A DNA stretch of 64,000 nucleotides. It comes from Typhlomys cinereus. Lineage: Eukaryota > Chordata > Mammalia > Rodentia > Platacanthomyidae. The notes beneath the pieces are model-generated. The model searched no databases. It had not been told where the DNA came from and saw only the letters and a program-made list of their open reading frames with translations. Positions 47,005 through 56,655 of the stretch are shown in pieces. The stretch spans positions 1,387,427-1,451,426 of the forward strand of contig JALPQD010000514.1 in NCBI GenBank assembly GCA_023101885.1, in the 5' to 3' direction. A program made the position numbers and the translations under genes. Positions within the stretch are counted from its first letter, which is position 1, and each line of letters starts with the position of its first letter.

Positions 47005-47009
<5 letters not shown>
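46344..47009. other. No recognised feature
   Basis: Unique-looking sequence, A/T-rich in its first half. Confidence 0.4.
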
Positions 47010-47042
<33 letters not shown>

Positions 47043-47291
47043 CTCTGTCTCTGTCTCTCTGCCTATCTCTGTCTCGTCTCTCTCTCTCTCTCTCTGCTTA
47101 TGGAAGCCCAAGGGTGACTTCAGGATTCATTCTGGACTGCCCTACCTCCTTTCTGCTTTGCTCTGGGACTTCCAGGTTCTACCTTCCAGGCCATTTCCAC
47201 CCAGCATTTTTACATAGGCTCTAGGGTCTGAACTCAAGTTCTTCTACTTGCATGGCAGAGGCTTTAACTCCTGAACCATCACTTCAGCCCC
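47010..47291 (-). repeat. B2-like SINE with (CT)n tail
   Basis: (CT)n fills 47010-47095. Then come ggaagcccaagggtgacttc, aggattcattctggactgcc and tctgctttgctctgggactt. They are followed by the inverted box B region tagggtctgaactcaagttc and the head ctgaaccatcacttcagccc. Same subfamily as the copy at 50241. Confidence 0.8.
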
Positions 47292-47739
47292 TGCTGATTA
47301 GCTTTCTTTTCATTAAGCTATGATCCTTTAAAGTCCTTAAAAATAGAAAGCATTGTCCTGGAAGTTAATGGATGCAGGGCTCTGTTGGAGTTGTGACTTC
47401 AAGTTACCTTAGCTCTTTGAGTACCATTGTGTGCAGAGCCAAACACATCTGTAATTGTGTGAAGTGCATTGTACTTAGTACCTTTCATCAGCATCTTTTA
47501 AGATCACAGTATTTGTAAAAGGAGTAGGATAGGTTGAGGCACAAAAGAATATCAAACAAGATTCCCCCTTCCGTGACTTGTTCATGCACTTAAATTATAA
47601 AAAATACTCAGAATTAATTTAATACTCAGTGACTATAGTTTTAGAGATCATGTGCGCTATTTTTTTCTGTCTCTTGTGGTATATTAAGCATGGCCAGAAA
47701 GTGCTTAGTGGGGTTTGTCAGTGTCTGATCCTTGTAGAC
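47292..47739. other. No recognised feature
   Basis: Unique-looking; nothing supported. Confidence 0.4.
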
Positions 47740-47960
47740 AGGATTGTCCAGATGTTGTAAAATCCTCCAAATCATCATTATTTCCCAGCTTAGAAAGGCT
47801 CTGTTTTGGAATGCCAGTTATTATGCAGGTCCGGTAAGGAGAAATCTCACTGCAGTGAGTTCCTAGATGCAGCAGCCCTGCCTTGAGTGGAGTGTCTTGT
47901 CCATTGGTGACCTTCCCATCTTTAGGTTCTTAACTTAGGGTGAATGAAGGAAAATGCCCC
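47740..47960 (-). repeat. Dispersed repeat segment related to 26431-27390
   Basis: Shares gcagccct..cttg, then ggagtgtcttg, then cccatctttaggttcttaa in the same order and spacing as 26870-26935. Same orientation as that copy. Borders unclear. Confidence 0.45.
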
Positions 47961-48054
47961 TATCAGTGGCAATTTGGTATGCCACAGAGGCCTGAACCCC
48001 TAGAAGAGTAGACAAGCCAGATGGAACACCGGAGTCTATAGAAGCTTACAGGCA

Positions 48055-48159
48055 GGAGGGTGGGAGAGAGTGAGAGGAATTGAGGAAGGGGAAAGAAAGG
48101 GATGGGAGGGAGGGAAGGTGGAGGGAAGCAGGGATGAGTACTCAATGTGCTTGTTAAAG

Positions 48160-48218
<59 letters not shown>
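48055..48218. repeat. GA-rich stretch followed by (GATA)n microsatellite
   Basis: 48055-48134 is a degenerate run of GGGA/GGAA. After 26 bp of other sequence a pure (GATA)n of about 14 units fills 48161-48218. Reverse-strand open frames here are translations of the repeat. Confidence 0.9.
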
Positions 48219-48519
48219 GCAGGCTCTGTTTTGTGAATAAAAAACTGACTCTGCGGGGCCGACCAGTGGTTCCCACTTTCTAGGACACCAAAGACCCAAG
48301 GCAGCGCTGGGTAGCAGAGGTTGGGTTACCAGCCTGCATGCTGGCCTCAGAACTTAATTACTAATGGAGACATAGTATTAGACTGTGGAAGACACATACT
48401 CCTCCTTTCTCTTGTTCCAAAATTGTCAGAGGACATTGCCAGAGTCTTACTCTTTGATGACTGTGACCCTAAATGGAAATGTCTGTTTCACTTTTTCTCT
48501 TCAATGTATTTCAAAATGA
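48219..48519. other. No recognised feature
   Basis: Unique-looking sequence leading into an L1 remnant. Confidence 0.4.
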
Positions 48520-48850
48520 GCATAAAGAACTTAGCTTTGGTCAGGATACCAAATGATACAGCTCCTGTAGAAAACAGTCTTGGCAGTTCATGAAAAAATT
48601 AACCATGAAATTAGTATATGGTTGGACACTTCCACTCTCTCCCCTCATCCCCCAAAAACAGTGAAAATAAGGATTTAGACATGCACAGCCAAGTTCAAAG
48701 CAGTGTCAGTCATTCATCAGCCGATGAGTATATAAGAAGTGCAAAGTCACTTGGTTAGGTTGAACCCCTACCACGTGACTGTTTTAATCAGAATATAAAA
48801 GATAGTTGGATGAAGATAAGGCAGATGATAGGTTAAAAGGTATCCTAGCA
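48520..48850 (+). pseudogene. Ancient L1 ORF2 3' end remnant
   Basis: cctgtagaaaacagtcttgg, cagttcatgaaaaaattaac, agtgtcagtcattcatcagc and cgatgagtatataagaagtg follow the closing part of mammalian L1 ORF2 in order ('gaaaacagtatggcagttcctcaaaaa... caacagatgaatggataaagaa'). The reading frame is broken many times. Confidence 0.62.
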
Positions 48851-49186
48851 TAAGAACTTCAAGGATTTCTGGAACACCAAAAACCAAGAGAAAGGCATGA
48901 GACACGTTCTCCTCTCTTCAGATGGAGTCTGACTCTTCTCGTGCTTTGAGGTTGTTGGATTTAGGCCTCTGGAGCAGCAGGAGAACACCTGTGGCATCTT
49001 TTACACTATCACTGCTCCCTACGAAATGAGCTTTGGTGGAATTGCTTGAATGGAGTCTTGACATTGGAATAATTCTGCAGGTGGATGGCCAGAGAGAAAA
49101 GAAGGGGGGGATGGGGAGAGGGAATCAGGGAGGCTCAGGAGCTGTTTACAGAGGATCTTGGGTCCAAGGCAGTGTGGTGGACCTGT

Positions 49187-49500
49187 GTTAGTTAGCTGTT
49201 ACTGTGTCAGATACCCCCCGAGAATCAAGTTAGAGGAATTGGGCTCTCAATTTTAGATGTTTTGGCCTGCAACCTGTTGTCTCCTTGCTTTTGGCTTACG
49301 TGTGATAGTGCATCCTGGCGAAAGGATACCTGGGGAAAGAAAGCTGCTCAGTCATGGCTAGGAAGTAAGAGGGGGAGAAGAGGATCCCTATGAGTGGACA
49401 CCTCTAGATTTAATGTCTACCACTCGACTTTGCCTGTTAAGGTTCCACCACTTCCTGATGGCGTTATGAAAGGAACCAAGTTTTTGACACACAAACCTTT
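49187..49500 (-). repeat. MaLR/ERVL-type LTR-like repeat, diverged
   Basis: gttagctgttactgtgtcag, then cagtcatggctaggaagtaa, then ggttccaccacttcctgatg follow the inverse order of the rodent LTR-like repeat also seen at 33030 and 8785. Confidence 0.42.
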
Positions 49501-50240
49501 GGGGAATATTCTAGGTACAAATTCTTGACGTATTCCACCGGGGTGTTTGTTTGTTGGGTTGCTTTGCCGTGCCTGGAGGCACAGTAGAGGGGTCGGCCCA
49601 CCAAGAGGCAGGGCGAGGCTCTTCTTGCTTTGCTGTGACTCACTGAGCCTTCTGTGATTGAAGCCCGGGGAGGCCTCTGCAGCTTCCCATTCTTTATGAG
49701 CACGTAGCATTTCCAAACTTGGACCTGACATCTTCTAGTTCCTCTGGCAATCCTCCAGATGGAAAGCAGGCCAGACATACCCCGACTCCAGGTACGGAAA
49801 TGCTAAGACATCTCTTGTCACATTTGGCATTTGATTTTATAGAGTTCCCGTATTCACCCCTGCCACAGCTTTATGATGGGCATGCAATATGCTGGTATCC
49901 AAACCGTGATTAAAGTCTGTTTTGGTTTCCAGAGTTTTTGGCCCCGTTTCATGAAACCCTTCCAATTCTAGACCTGTCTTCACTCAACACAATCAAAGCT
50001 TTTGATAGCCACTATTCCAAGCTGGCCACAGTTGTTCACTTCCCTCGCACATGAGGTCCACCTTGGTTTGGGTTTTTAATTACTATTTTCTTTACATATG
50101 CCTGTTTCATTATTGCATTATTCTTGTATGATTTATGATGCTTCCAAGCTTTTCCACTATGGTTTCTCACTAGTATGAACCAAAGCTAAACAAAAAAAGC
50201 TCTAAAACTCCAATCTAAGGAACTGTTAGGATTTCTTTTA
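49501..50240. other. No recognised feature
   Basis: Unique-looking. Two overlapping reverse frames of 104 codons each end within 49417-49778, in different frames and without motifs. Confidence 0.4.
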
Positions 50241-50504
50241 TAATTTTTTAAACTTGTGTGTGTGTGTGTTTGTGTGTGTGTCAGAGAGCATAGCATTGTG
50301 TGTTCCTGTGAAAGACCAAAAGTGACTTTGGGAATCATCCTGGATTGCTTCTACCTCCGATTTGCTTCGCTCTGGGATTTCCCAGGCTCTGCCCACCAGA
50401 GCCAGAACTGCAGGCTGCCAATGTTTCAGCCTGGTGGGACCTGAATTCAGGACTTCTGCTTGTGAGGCAGAATCTTATTAACCCCGGAGCCATCTCTCCA
50501 GTCC
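50241..50504 (-). repeat. B2-like SINE with (TG)n
   Basis: T-rich edge and (TG)n at 50255-50280, then ccaaaagtgactttgggaat, gcttcgctctgggatttccc, gggacctgaattcaggactt and the head ggagccatctctccagtcc. Likely target duplication atttctttta (50231-50240) and attttcttta (50505-50514). Confidence 0.8.
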
Positions 50505-50583
50505 ATTTTCTTTAGGGGTCTTTTAAACTAGGTAGCTTTAAATAGTGCATGACTGATGAATTGACTTTCAAAAACATGAAATT

Positions 50584-50728
50584 GGACTGGAGAGATAGGT
50601 CAGGGGTTAAGACTATCTCACAAGCAGAAGGTCCTGAGTTTGGATATCGGGTCCCACAGAAAAATGCCAGGCAGAAATGCCAGGGCCTACACTTTCCCCC
50701 TGTGTAGGTGGAGTCTGTGAAATCCCAG
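50584..50728 (+). repeat. B2-like SINE, 3' truncated at an LTR border
   Basis: ggactggagagataggtcag, then gagtttggatatcgggtccc, aaaaatgccaggcagaaatg and gtctgtgaaatcccag. At this point other copies go on to 'agcgaaggaag', but here LTR sequence begins. The missing half does not resume after the LTR. Confidence 0.78.
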
Positions 50729-50730
50729 AC

Positions 50731-51166
50731 TGATTCAGGAGGTCTGGCTACAGACAAGCCTGAACAAGTTCGGACATGCCCCATACACGTCCCAATAGAG
50801 GAATCATACAGGTGGAGGGATGGACAACCAATGGGCGGAGGGATGGACAACCAATGGGAAGGAGGATGAATAACCAATGGGAAGCGGCCATCTAACCTGG
50901 ACACCTAGTAAACAGCTAAATGATTGGTGGATGCTCCCCCTTCCCCTGAGCAGAGGGATGGCAACACCTGATTGGACCCTGACCCTATATAAGCCCAAAC
51001 ACTTCCTGGATAAAGCTGAGTCTGCAGCAAACTCCTCCTCTGTCTGCTGCTTCTCGCCTGACTCCCGGGGTCTGGTGGTGACCCCGTCCCCGGCTTGCCC
51101 ACGAGACCCTGCCGTTTCCCCTCTTCCCCCGGGCTGGCCCGGGGATTTGGCAATAATACTGTTTCA
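50731..51166 (+). repeat. Endogenous retrovirus solo LTR (unassigned family)
   Basis: TG...CA-bounded segment of about 436 bp with LTR features. Three CCAAT boxes (50828, 50851, 50874) sit in tandem copies of about 23 bp at 50814-50880, and two ATTGG motifs lie downstream. A TATA box, tatataa, lies at 50986-50992, followed by a G/C-rich R/U5-like part at 51040-51150. AATAAT at 51152 could serve as a weak polyadenylation signal. No target duplication is visible, so one border may be rearranged. Confidence 0.7.
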
Positions 51167-51596
51167 AAATTTTTGCATGGCAGAGGGCTTAATATTTGTC
51201 AGAATGGTTTCAACCAGATAATAGTAACTGCTGTCACTACAGTTCTAAGAACAGAGTGGAAAAGTACTGATAGTTGTGATGCCACAAACCCACGCGGGAG
51301 GCCGTCTCTCTCATTGGGGAACACGCCAGCAAGTCATTCAACTAGTTTTTTGGCCTGGGTATTTTAGATCATGAAAGAGGCCCAATTAGATTATATCTCA
51401 AGTCTACAATTGTGAAATTGTGAGTTTACTTTTTAATTACAGAGGCGATGCTGACTGGGGGAAGCTTGCTAAGATTGGATGGAACCCAAGTGCTTTTACT
51501 AAGCATCTACTCTTTTTAAAAATAAAAAATAAAAAAAAAAGGAAAAACAAAAAGAGAAAGGAATGTCAGTGGTAGCAGTATTCTTAAGTAGAGTTT
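51167..51596. other. No recognised feature
   Basis: Unique-looking sequence with an A-rich stretch at 51516-51560. Confidence 0.4.
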
Positions 51597-51608
51597 GCCA
51601 CCTAGTGG
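51597..51608 (-). promoter_or_regulatory. Candidate CTCF binding motif
   Basis: gccacctagtgg reads ccactaggtggc on the minus strand, extended by aaac. This fits the CTCF core CCASYAGRKGGC. Same orientation as the site at 44578, 7 kb away. Confidence 0.5.
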
Positions 51609-52011
51609 CCCACAAGAACTAACTTGGAACTTGACTTGAAACCTTTAAACAAAGGAAGGGTTTTTTGGCCTCTGATTATTGAATATAATGTATTAGCCAG
51701 GTTAACACTTGGATATAGTTTAAGTGGAAGAAAATGTCCTAAAAATTAGTGAATTTTCATTCTTGGCCCAGAGGCTTAATTTTCTGACTGTGTTTCCTCC
51801 CTCAGTCTTACATCCCTTACTCTTACACAGCACCAGGGTTTTTTCTTTGTCTCAAAGAAAGACTTAGAGAATCTGAGTTTTAGAATTTCATGTTGGAGAA
51901 CATGTAACATGATTGCAGCTATGTCAATTCTTTTCATAATTTTGCTAGCTACCTCTCTACCTTATTAGCTGAAATAATAAAGTCTTTAAATTCCTCTTTC
52001 TAGATTATTGC
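51609..52011. other. No recognised feature
   Basis: Unique-looking sequence; no coding or repeat signal. Confidence 0.4.
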
Positions 52012-52159
52012 TTTTTTTTTTTTTTTTTTTTTTTTTGAGGTAGTATCTGACCTGTAGCCTAGGTTGGCCTGGGACTTACCCAGGTTGGCCTGAACTGAAG
52101 TGGTATCCTATTGACCTTCTGATTGCTGGGATTATAAGCATAAGCCACCATGTCCAGCT
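52012..52159 (-). repeat. B1 SINE
   Basis: Poly-T of 25 at 52012-52036 is the inverted A tail. Then tgacctgtagcctaggttgg, cctgggacttacccaggttg, gattgctgggattataagca and ccaccatgtccagc. A B1 with a duplicated 'caggttggcctg' block. Confidence 0.85.
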
Positions 52160-52747
52160 CACGCGACCTTTGGGTAGCCTCCTATGAAAAAAAAGGTTTT
52201 GGAAAATATTAAGTATGAGCGACTAAATACTTTCATATTTCATAATATTTTCATAAAATATTGAATGACTGGAATGATGGGAACAGTTCATGCTTTGAAG
52301 TAGCATAACAAAAACTATGAGTGTTTTATTGAGATTAGAAAAAAAATGCCTAAGCACAAATTCTCCTTGACATTTCATTTGATTGGATACTCTCCTGGAC
52401 AGTATTAGTCTGCAACCCAAATAGCATGTTGCAAAAGACTCACAGTGACTCAAAGAACGACATTTTTTGTTGTTGTTGTTTGAGTAAAATGTAACCAACC
52501 TTTGATTAAAATCTTATGTGGATTGAAGAATCAGCTTCACAATAGTGATGCGGGCTTCCAGGTCCTCAGAAAGGAATTCTACTCAACCCTAGATAAGAGC
52601 AAATTGCCTTTGATGAGATAAAGAGAATGTGAGGGTGTAACCAGGTGGCAAGTGCTTCTCTGTGTCCCCGTTGATTTTTTTCAGACATTGCAGATTAAAT
52701 AAATCCCAATTTGAATTTGTGAACATGCCTGCCTCAGGCAGGGGCTC
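52160..52747. other. No recognised feature
   Basis: A/T-rich unique-looking sequence leading to the pyrimidine block. Confidence 0.4.
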
Positions 52748-53506
52748 ATTCTCTCTCTCTCCCTCCCTCCCTTACTTACTCACTCCTTTCCCCCTCTCTC
52801 CCTCCCCTCCTTGCTCCTTCCCTTCCTCTCCCTCACTCCCTCTCCCTCCCTCTCCCTCCCTCTCCCTTCCTCTCCCTCACTCCCTCTCCCTTCCTCTCCC
52901 TCACTCCCTCTTCCTGCCTCTCCCTCACTCCCTCTCCCTGCCTCTCCCTCACTCCCTCTCCCTCACTCCCTCTCCCTCACTCCCTCTCCCTTCCTCTCCC
53001 TCACTCCCTCTCCCTGCCTCTCCCTCACTCCCTCTCCCTGCCTCTCCCTCACTCCCTCTCCCTTCCTCTCCCTCCCTTCCTCTCCCTTCCTCTCCCTCAC
53101 TCCCTCTCCCTTCCTCTCCCTTCCTTCCCTCTCCCTTCCTCTCCCTTCCTCTCCCTTCCTCTCCCTTCCTCCCCTCTCCTTCCCTTCCCTCTCCTTCCCT
53201 CCCCTCTTCCTTCTTCCCTTTCTCTCTCCCCCCTCTCTCCTCTCTCTGTCTCTTCCTCCTTTTCTCCCAACCTTTCTCCCTCTTTCTTACTTTATCCCCT
53301 CCCCTTCCCTATCCCATTCCCTTTCCCTTCCCTCTCTCCCCTCCCTCTCTCCCCTCCTTCTCTCCTCTCCTTCTCTCCCCTCTTTCTCACTTTCTTCTTC
53401 TTTCTTTCCCTTTTCCTCCCTTCCCTTCTGTCTCCCTCCTCTCCCTCTCTCTTTCCCTCCCTTCTTTCCCTTTCCCTCCCTTTCTCCCTTCCTCCCTCTC
53501 TTTTTC
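52748..53506. repeat. Pyrimidine-rich minisatellite
   Basis: About 760 bp, almost pure C/T on the plus strand. The first two-thirds are imperfect tandem copies of a unit of about 24 bp (ctctccctcactccctctcc plus ctgc or cttc). The last third degenerates to CCTT/CTCC. Overlapping 296- and 242-codon frames rich in S, P and L are by-products of the missing A bases. Confidence 0.93.
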
Positions 53507-53925
53507 AGTAAACAGCACTTCTTTTGTCTACTTGCATAAGCCAATAGTTTAACAGTCATTCTTGATAACTGTCCTGTTCCTTTTCCACAGGGGCCAAACT
53601 AATTCTTTTAACAATGTAATCTGTCCACTCAATGCTTGAATCAAAACAGCACTCAAAGACAAATAAAGCTAGAGGCACTTGGGGAAAAGGTCTATAAGTG
53701 CTCAGTCCATTTAAATATAGAACAGATACCCAAACACTATGTTACCATGTTACCTAAGAGAAACCATAACTTCAAATGTTAAGAAACAGAAATAGTGGAA
53801 TTGAAGTTTTGAATCAGTGAGGAGAGTGGGACCATGCTGTCCACTGCCTGGCATATGACAGAGAGCGCAATGAGTTCCACAGCTGAAAACCATAGACACA
53901 AGACAAAGCAAAGGAGGGAAGATGG
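53507..53925. other. No recognised feature
   Basis: A 420-bp island of normal sequence between a pyrimidine block and a purine block. Confidence 0.5.
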
Positions 53926-54450
53926 GAAGCAATAGGGAAGGGGAGGAAGACAGGAGGGAGAGAGAGAAGGAAGCAACAGGAAAGGGAAGGGAAGATAGGG
54001 AGGGAGGAAATCGATAGGGAAGGGAAGAGAAGGAGGGAAGGAAGCAATAGAGAAGGAGGGAGGGAGGGAGAGAAGGATGGAGGGAAGCAATTGGAAAGGG
54101 AAGGAAGGAGGGAGGGAAGCAATAGGGAAGAGAAGAGAAAGAGGGAAAGGAGGGAGGGAGAGAGGGAAACAATGGGAAAGGGAAGGAGGGAGAGAGAGAA
54201 GGAGGGAGAGAGGGAAACAATAGGGAAAAGAAGAGAAAGGGAGGGAGGGAAGAAAGGAGGGAGAGAGGAAAACAATAGAGAAGGGAAGGGAAGAAAAGAG
54301 AAAGGGAGAGAGGGAGGGGGAGGGAGAGAGGGAGGGAAACAATAGGGAAGGGAGAAAGGAATTCAAAAGGGATAGGAAGGAAAGGAATGGCAAAGAGAGA
54401 AGAAAATGGAATGGGACAGGGAAGAAAGGGGAAAAGGAGGAAAGGAAGAG
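53926..54450. repeat. Purine-rich minisatellite marked by GAAGCAATAGGGAAG
   Basis: About 525 bp of G/A. About ten copies of a marker such as gaagcaatagggaagg recur near 53929, 53970, 54043, 54085, 54116, 54166, 54214, 54268 and 54335, 30-65 bp apart and separated by GGGA runs. Reverse-strand frames of 153-204 codons follow from composition. Confidence 0.9.
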
Positions 54451-54535
54451 AGGGAAAACAAAACAGTTTACATTTGTAGGTTCCTAGTCTTGGTTCCCAT
54501 TAACACACAATTTAAAAAAAAAAATTAGTAGATGA

Positions 54536-54814
54536 GGGGCTGGAGAGGTGGCTCAGTGGTTGAGACTCTGTCTTGCAAGCAGAAGGTCCTGAATTCGGAT
54601 TCCAGGACCCATATGAAAAATGCCAGGTAGAAAAGGTGGGGGTGGCCTGCACTTCCGGCCCTGGTGAGTGGAGCCTGGGAAATCCCAGAGCGAAGGAAGA
54701 AGGAGGTAGAAGCAATCCAGGATGATTCCCGAAGTCACCCTTAGGCCTTCACAGGGACACACATTGCCTTCTGATACACACACCAATAAAGACATGAATA
54801 AATAAATAAATAAT
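54536..54814 (+). repeat. B2-like SINE, full body
   Basis: ggggctggagaggtggctca, gaattcggattccaggaccc, aaaaatgccaggtagaaaag, gcgaaggaagaaggaggtag, gcaatccaggatgattcccg, ccttctgatacacacacc, then an (AAAT)n-like tail at 54796-54812. One of the best-preserved copies and a good family reference. Confidence 0.88.
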
Positions 54815-55533
54815 TTTAACAAATGATAGAGAAATAACGACAAAACAAATGATAAAAATCCTACCGTTTCAGTGCTTTCAGATTCTGTTAATTTAAAAGA
54901 GTCATTAAGAAAATACCAACTACTATTAAGAAGAAATCATCATTTGAAGATCAACATTTCAGTTATTTTTAACTTTTCTTATGTAATGAATCAAGTAAAA
55001 TTCAATTTGAAACTTTTTATTTTATATAGAATTAACAGTTTGATTTGATTATCATAGAAGCTATTCTATTAATCTAATTGTACAGGAAGTTATAAGCAAT
55101 TGTTGTCATTCTTTCTGTAAGGCAGTAGTTATTTTTAAAAACAGCATTTTACTGACTTATGCAACCAATATCTCTGGTCTTTGTCCATTTCAGAATTGTG
55201 TTTTAATTAGTTGATATTGGTTTTCCACTACATATGGGGGAATTGAACCTTTTAGACAAAAGAGAACAGGCAATGATGTCAGATGGTTGAATGATAGAAT
55301 TATTTTTTTAATTAGAGAGATAAAATTTTATATATTAATTTGTGAACTTGGACAATTTGAGAAATATTTTAAGAACCCAGAGAAAAAAAACTAAATATTC
55401 AGGCATGAAACTTCATCCAAGATATTCATATGTTTAGTCTTACTACTAACAAAACCCTAAATGAAATTTAAAAACTTAAAACTTTAAAAATTGCAGTGTT
55501 TTAGAAGCATTTGAGAATATAAAGCAGTAGGAC
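54815..55533. other. No recognised feature
   Basis: A/T-rich unique-looking sequence. Confidence 0.4.
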
Positions 55534-55646
55534 AGACTGGTTATGGTGGGCCATGTGTATTACCCTAACACCAGGGAGGCTGAGGCAGGAAGATTGTGAT
55601 TTCAAAGTCAATCTGGACTAATTAGCAAAAAAAAAAAAAAAAAAAA
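55534..55646 (+). repeat. B1 SINE with poly-A
   Basis: ctggttatggtgggccatgt, ggaggctgaggcaggaagat, gtgatttcaaagtcaatctg, then a 20-A tail at 55627-55646. Confidence 0.85.
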
Positions 55647-55649
55647 CAA

Positions 55650-56290
55650 AGATCATATCAAAAAAAAATCAGACCAAAGGATTTCTCAGCATCTGACCTA
55701 GAAGCTGCTCTTTGCAGTGCAAGGTATCAATACAAAGAATCCCAACTGGTCAAAGTAAAGAGTGTAAAGGACTGTGGACGTCTCTGCGGTAAACAGAAAA
55801 TCTAAATCGGCTTTCACCACAACCCATCCCAAGGCTCAGGGAACACTGTGAAAGAGGGGGAGGTAAGAATATAAGAGCCTGAAGAGGGGCAGAGGTGCAA
55901 CCAGACAGTATCTTCTAGATCTACAGGACTGCTGTACCCATGAACTCACTGCAGCTGTGTATACAAGACCAGCACAAGATTTGACCCATCAACATTTCAT
56001 AGAAAGGAAAAGATCTCAAGATCTACGGATCTTGGTGCCTGCTCTGTGAGGGAAGGGGGAAGTACTTTCCTCGGTGTTACACCCGCTGATACATGCTCCA
56101 TGCCCCAGCAAGTGCTCAAGCACATGCCATCAAAGGCAATCATATGAAATGCACCACTCATGCAAAAGAAAAAGGAAAACAGAAAAAAAGATAGAGTGAA
56201 GATTGGTTAAGAAGAAGATTGGCAGTGGGGAAAAAGAGAAGGGATGAGATCAGATAGTAAGGGGTGAAAAAATACATAAATTCATTGTAC
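55650..56290 (+). repeat. L1 3' end (rodent-type)
   Basis: agaatcccaactggtcaaag, cccaaggctcagggaacact, gaaagagggggaggtaagaa, caggactgctgtacccatga and ctgtgtatacaagaccagca match the end of rodent L1 ORF2/3' UTR in order. gatcagatagtaaggggtga and taaattcattg match the other L1 3' end at 20435-20460. It ends about 370 bp before the purine block. Confidence 0.7.
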
Positions 56291-56607
56291 TAATATTAAA
56301 TTCTAAAAGAGTGAGTTAAAAAGGTAGAGGACAAAAATTTGTGTGAATGCTATTTAATTGACTAATTAATATGCAAACTTCTGATGAAACCCTATCTCCA
56401 AAACAAAAAAGAACATTATGAGCAAAATTTGTCCTTCTGTGTTCTATAGAGAACACACTTGTGATTTTGTACAGGGCTCATGAAATCCAGATAGGCATTA
56501 CAAGCCTTACACGTGACATACCATAGGTTTATGGGTATTACTGATACTCAGCAGCAGAGCTCCTCTTCTCTAGCCAAAACCCAAAAAGAAATTTGCACAG
56601 TAAATTT
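56291..56607. other. No recognised feature
   Basis: Normal mixed sequence, the last before the long purine block. Confidence 0.5.
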
Positions 56608-56655
56608 CTTCCCCTTTTCTTCCTCCTTTCCTTCCTCCTTCCCTTCTTCCCCCTC
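56608..56655. repeat. Pyrimidine tract at the edge of the purine block
   Basis: About 48 bases of C/T (ttccccttttcttcctcctt and onward) end at cccctcgc, and G/A sequence starts immediately. The abrupt strand switch could pair as a hairpin with nearby GGAAGG sequence. Confidence 0.85.

Noticed and set aside
52662..53552. 296-codon serine/proline/leucine-rich open frame
   Set aside because: It is the translation of the C/T minisatellite. A second long frame overlaps it in another phase, as expected from composition and not from coding.
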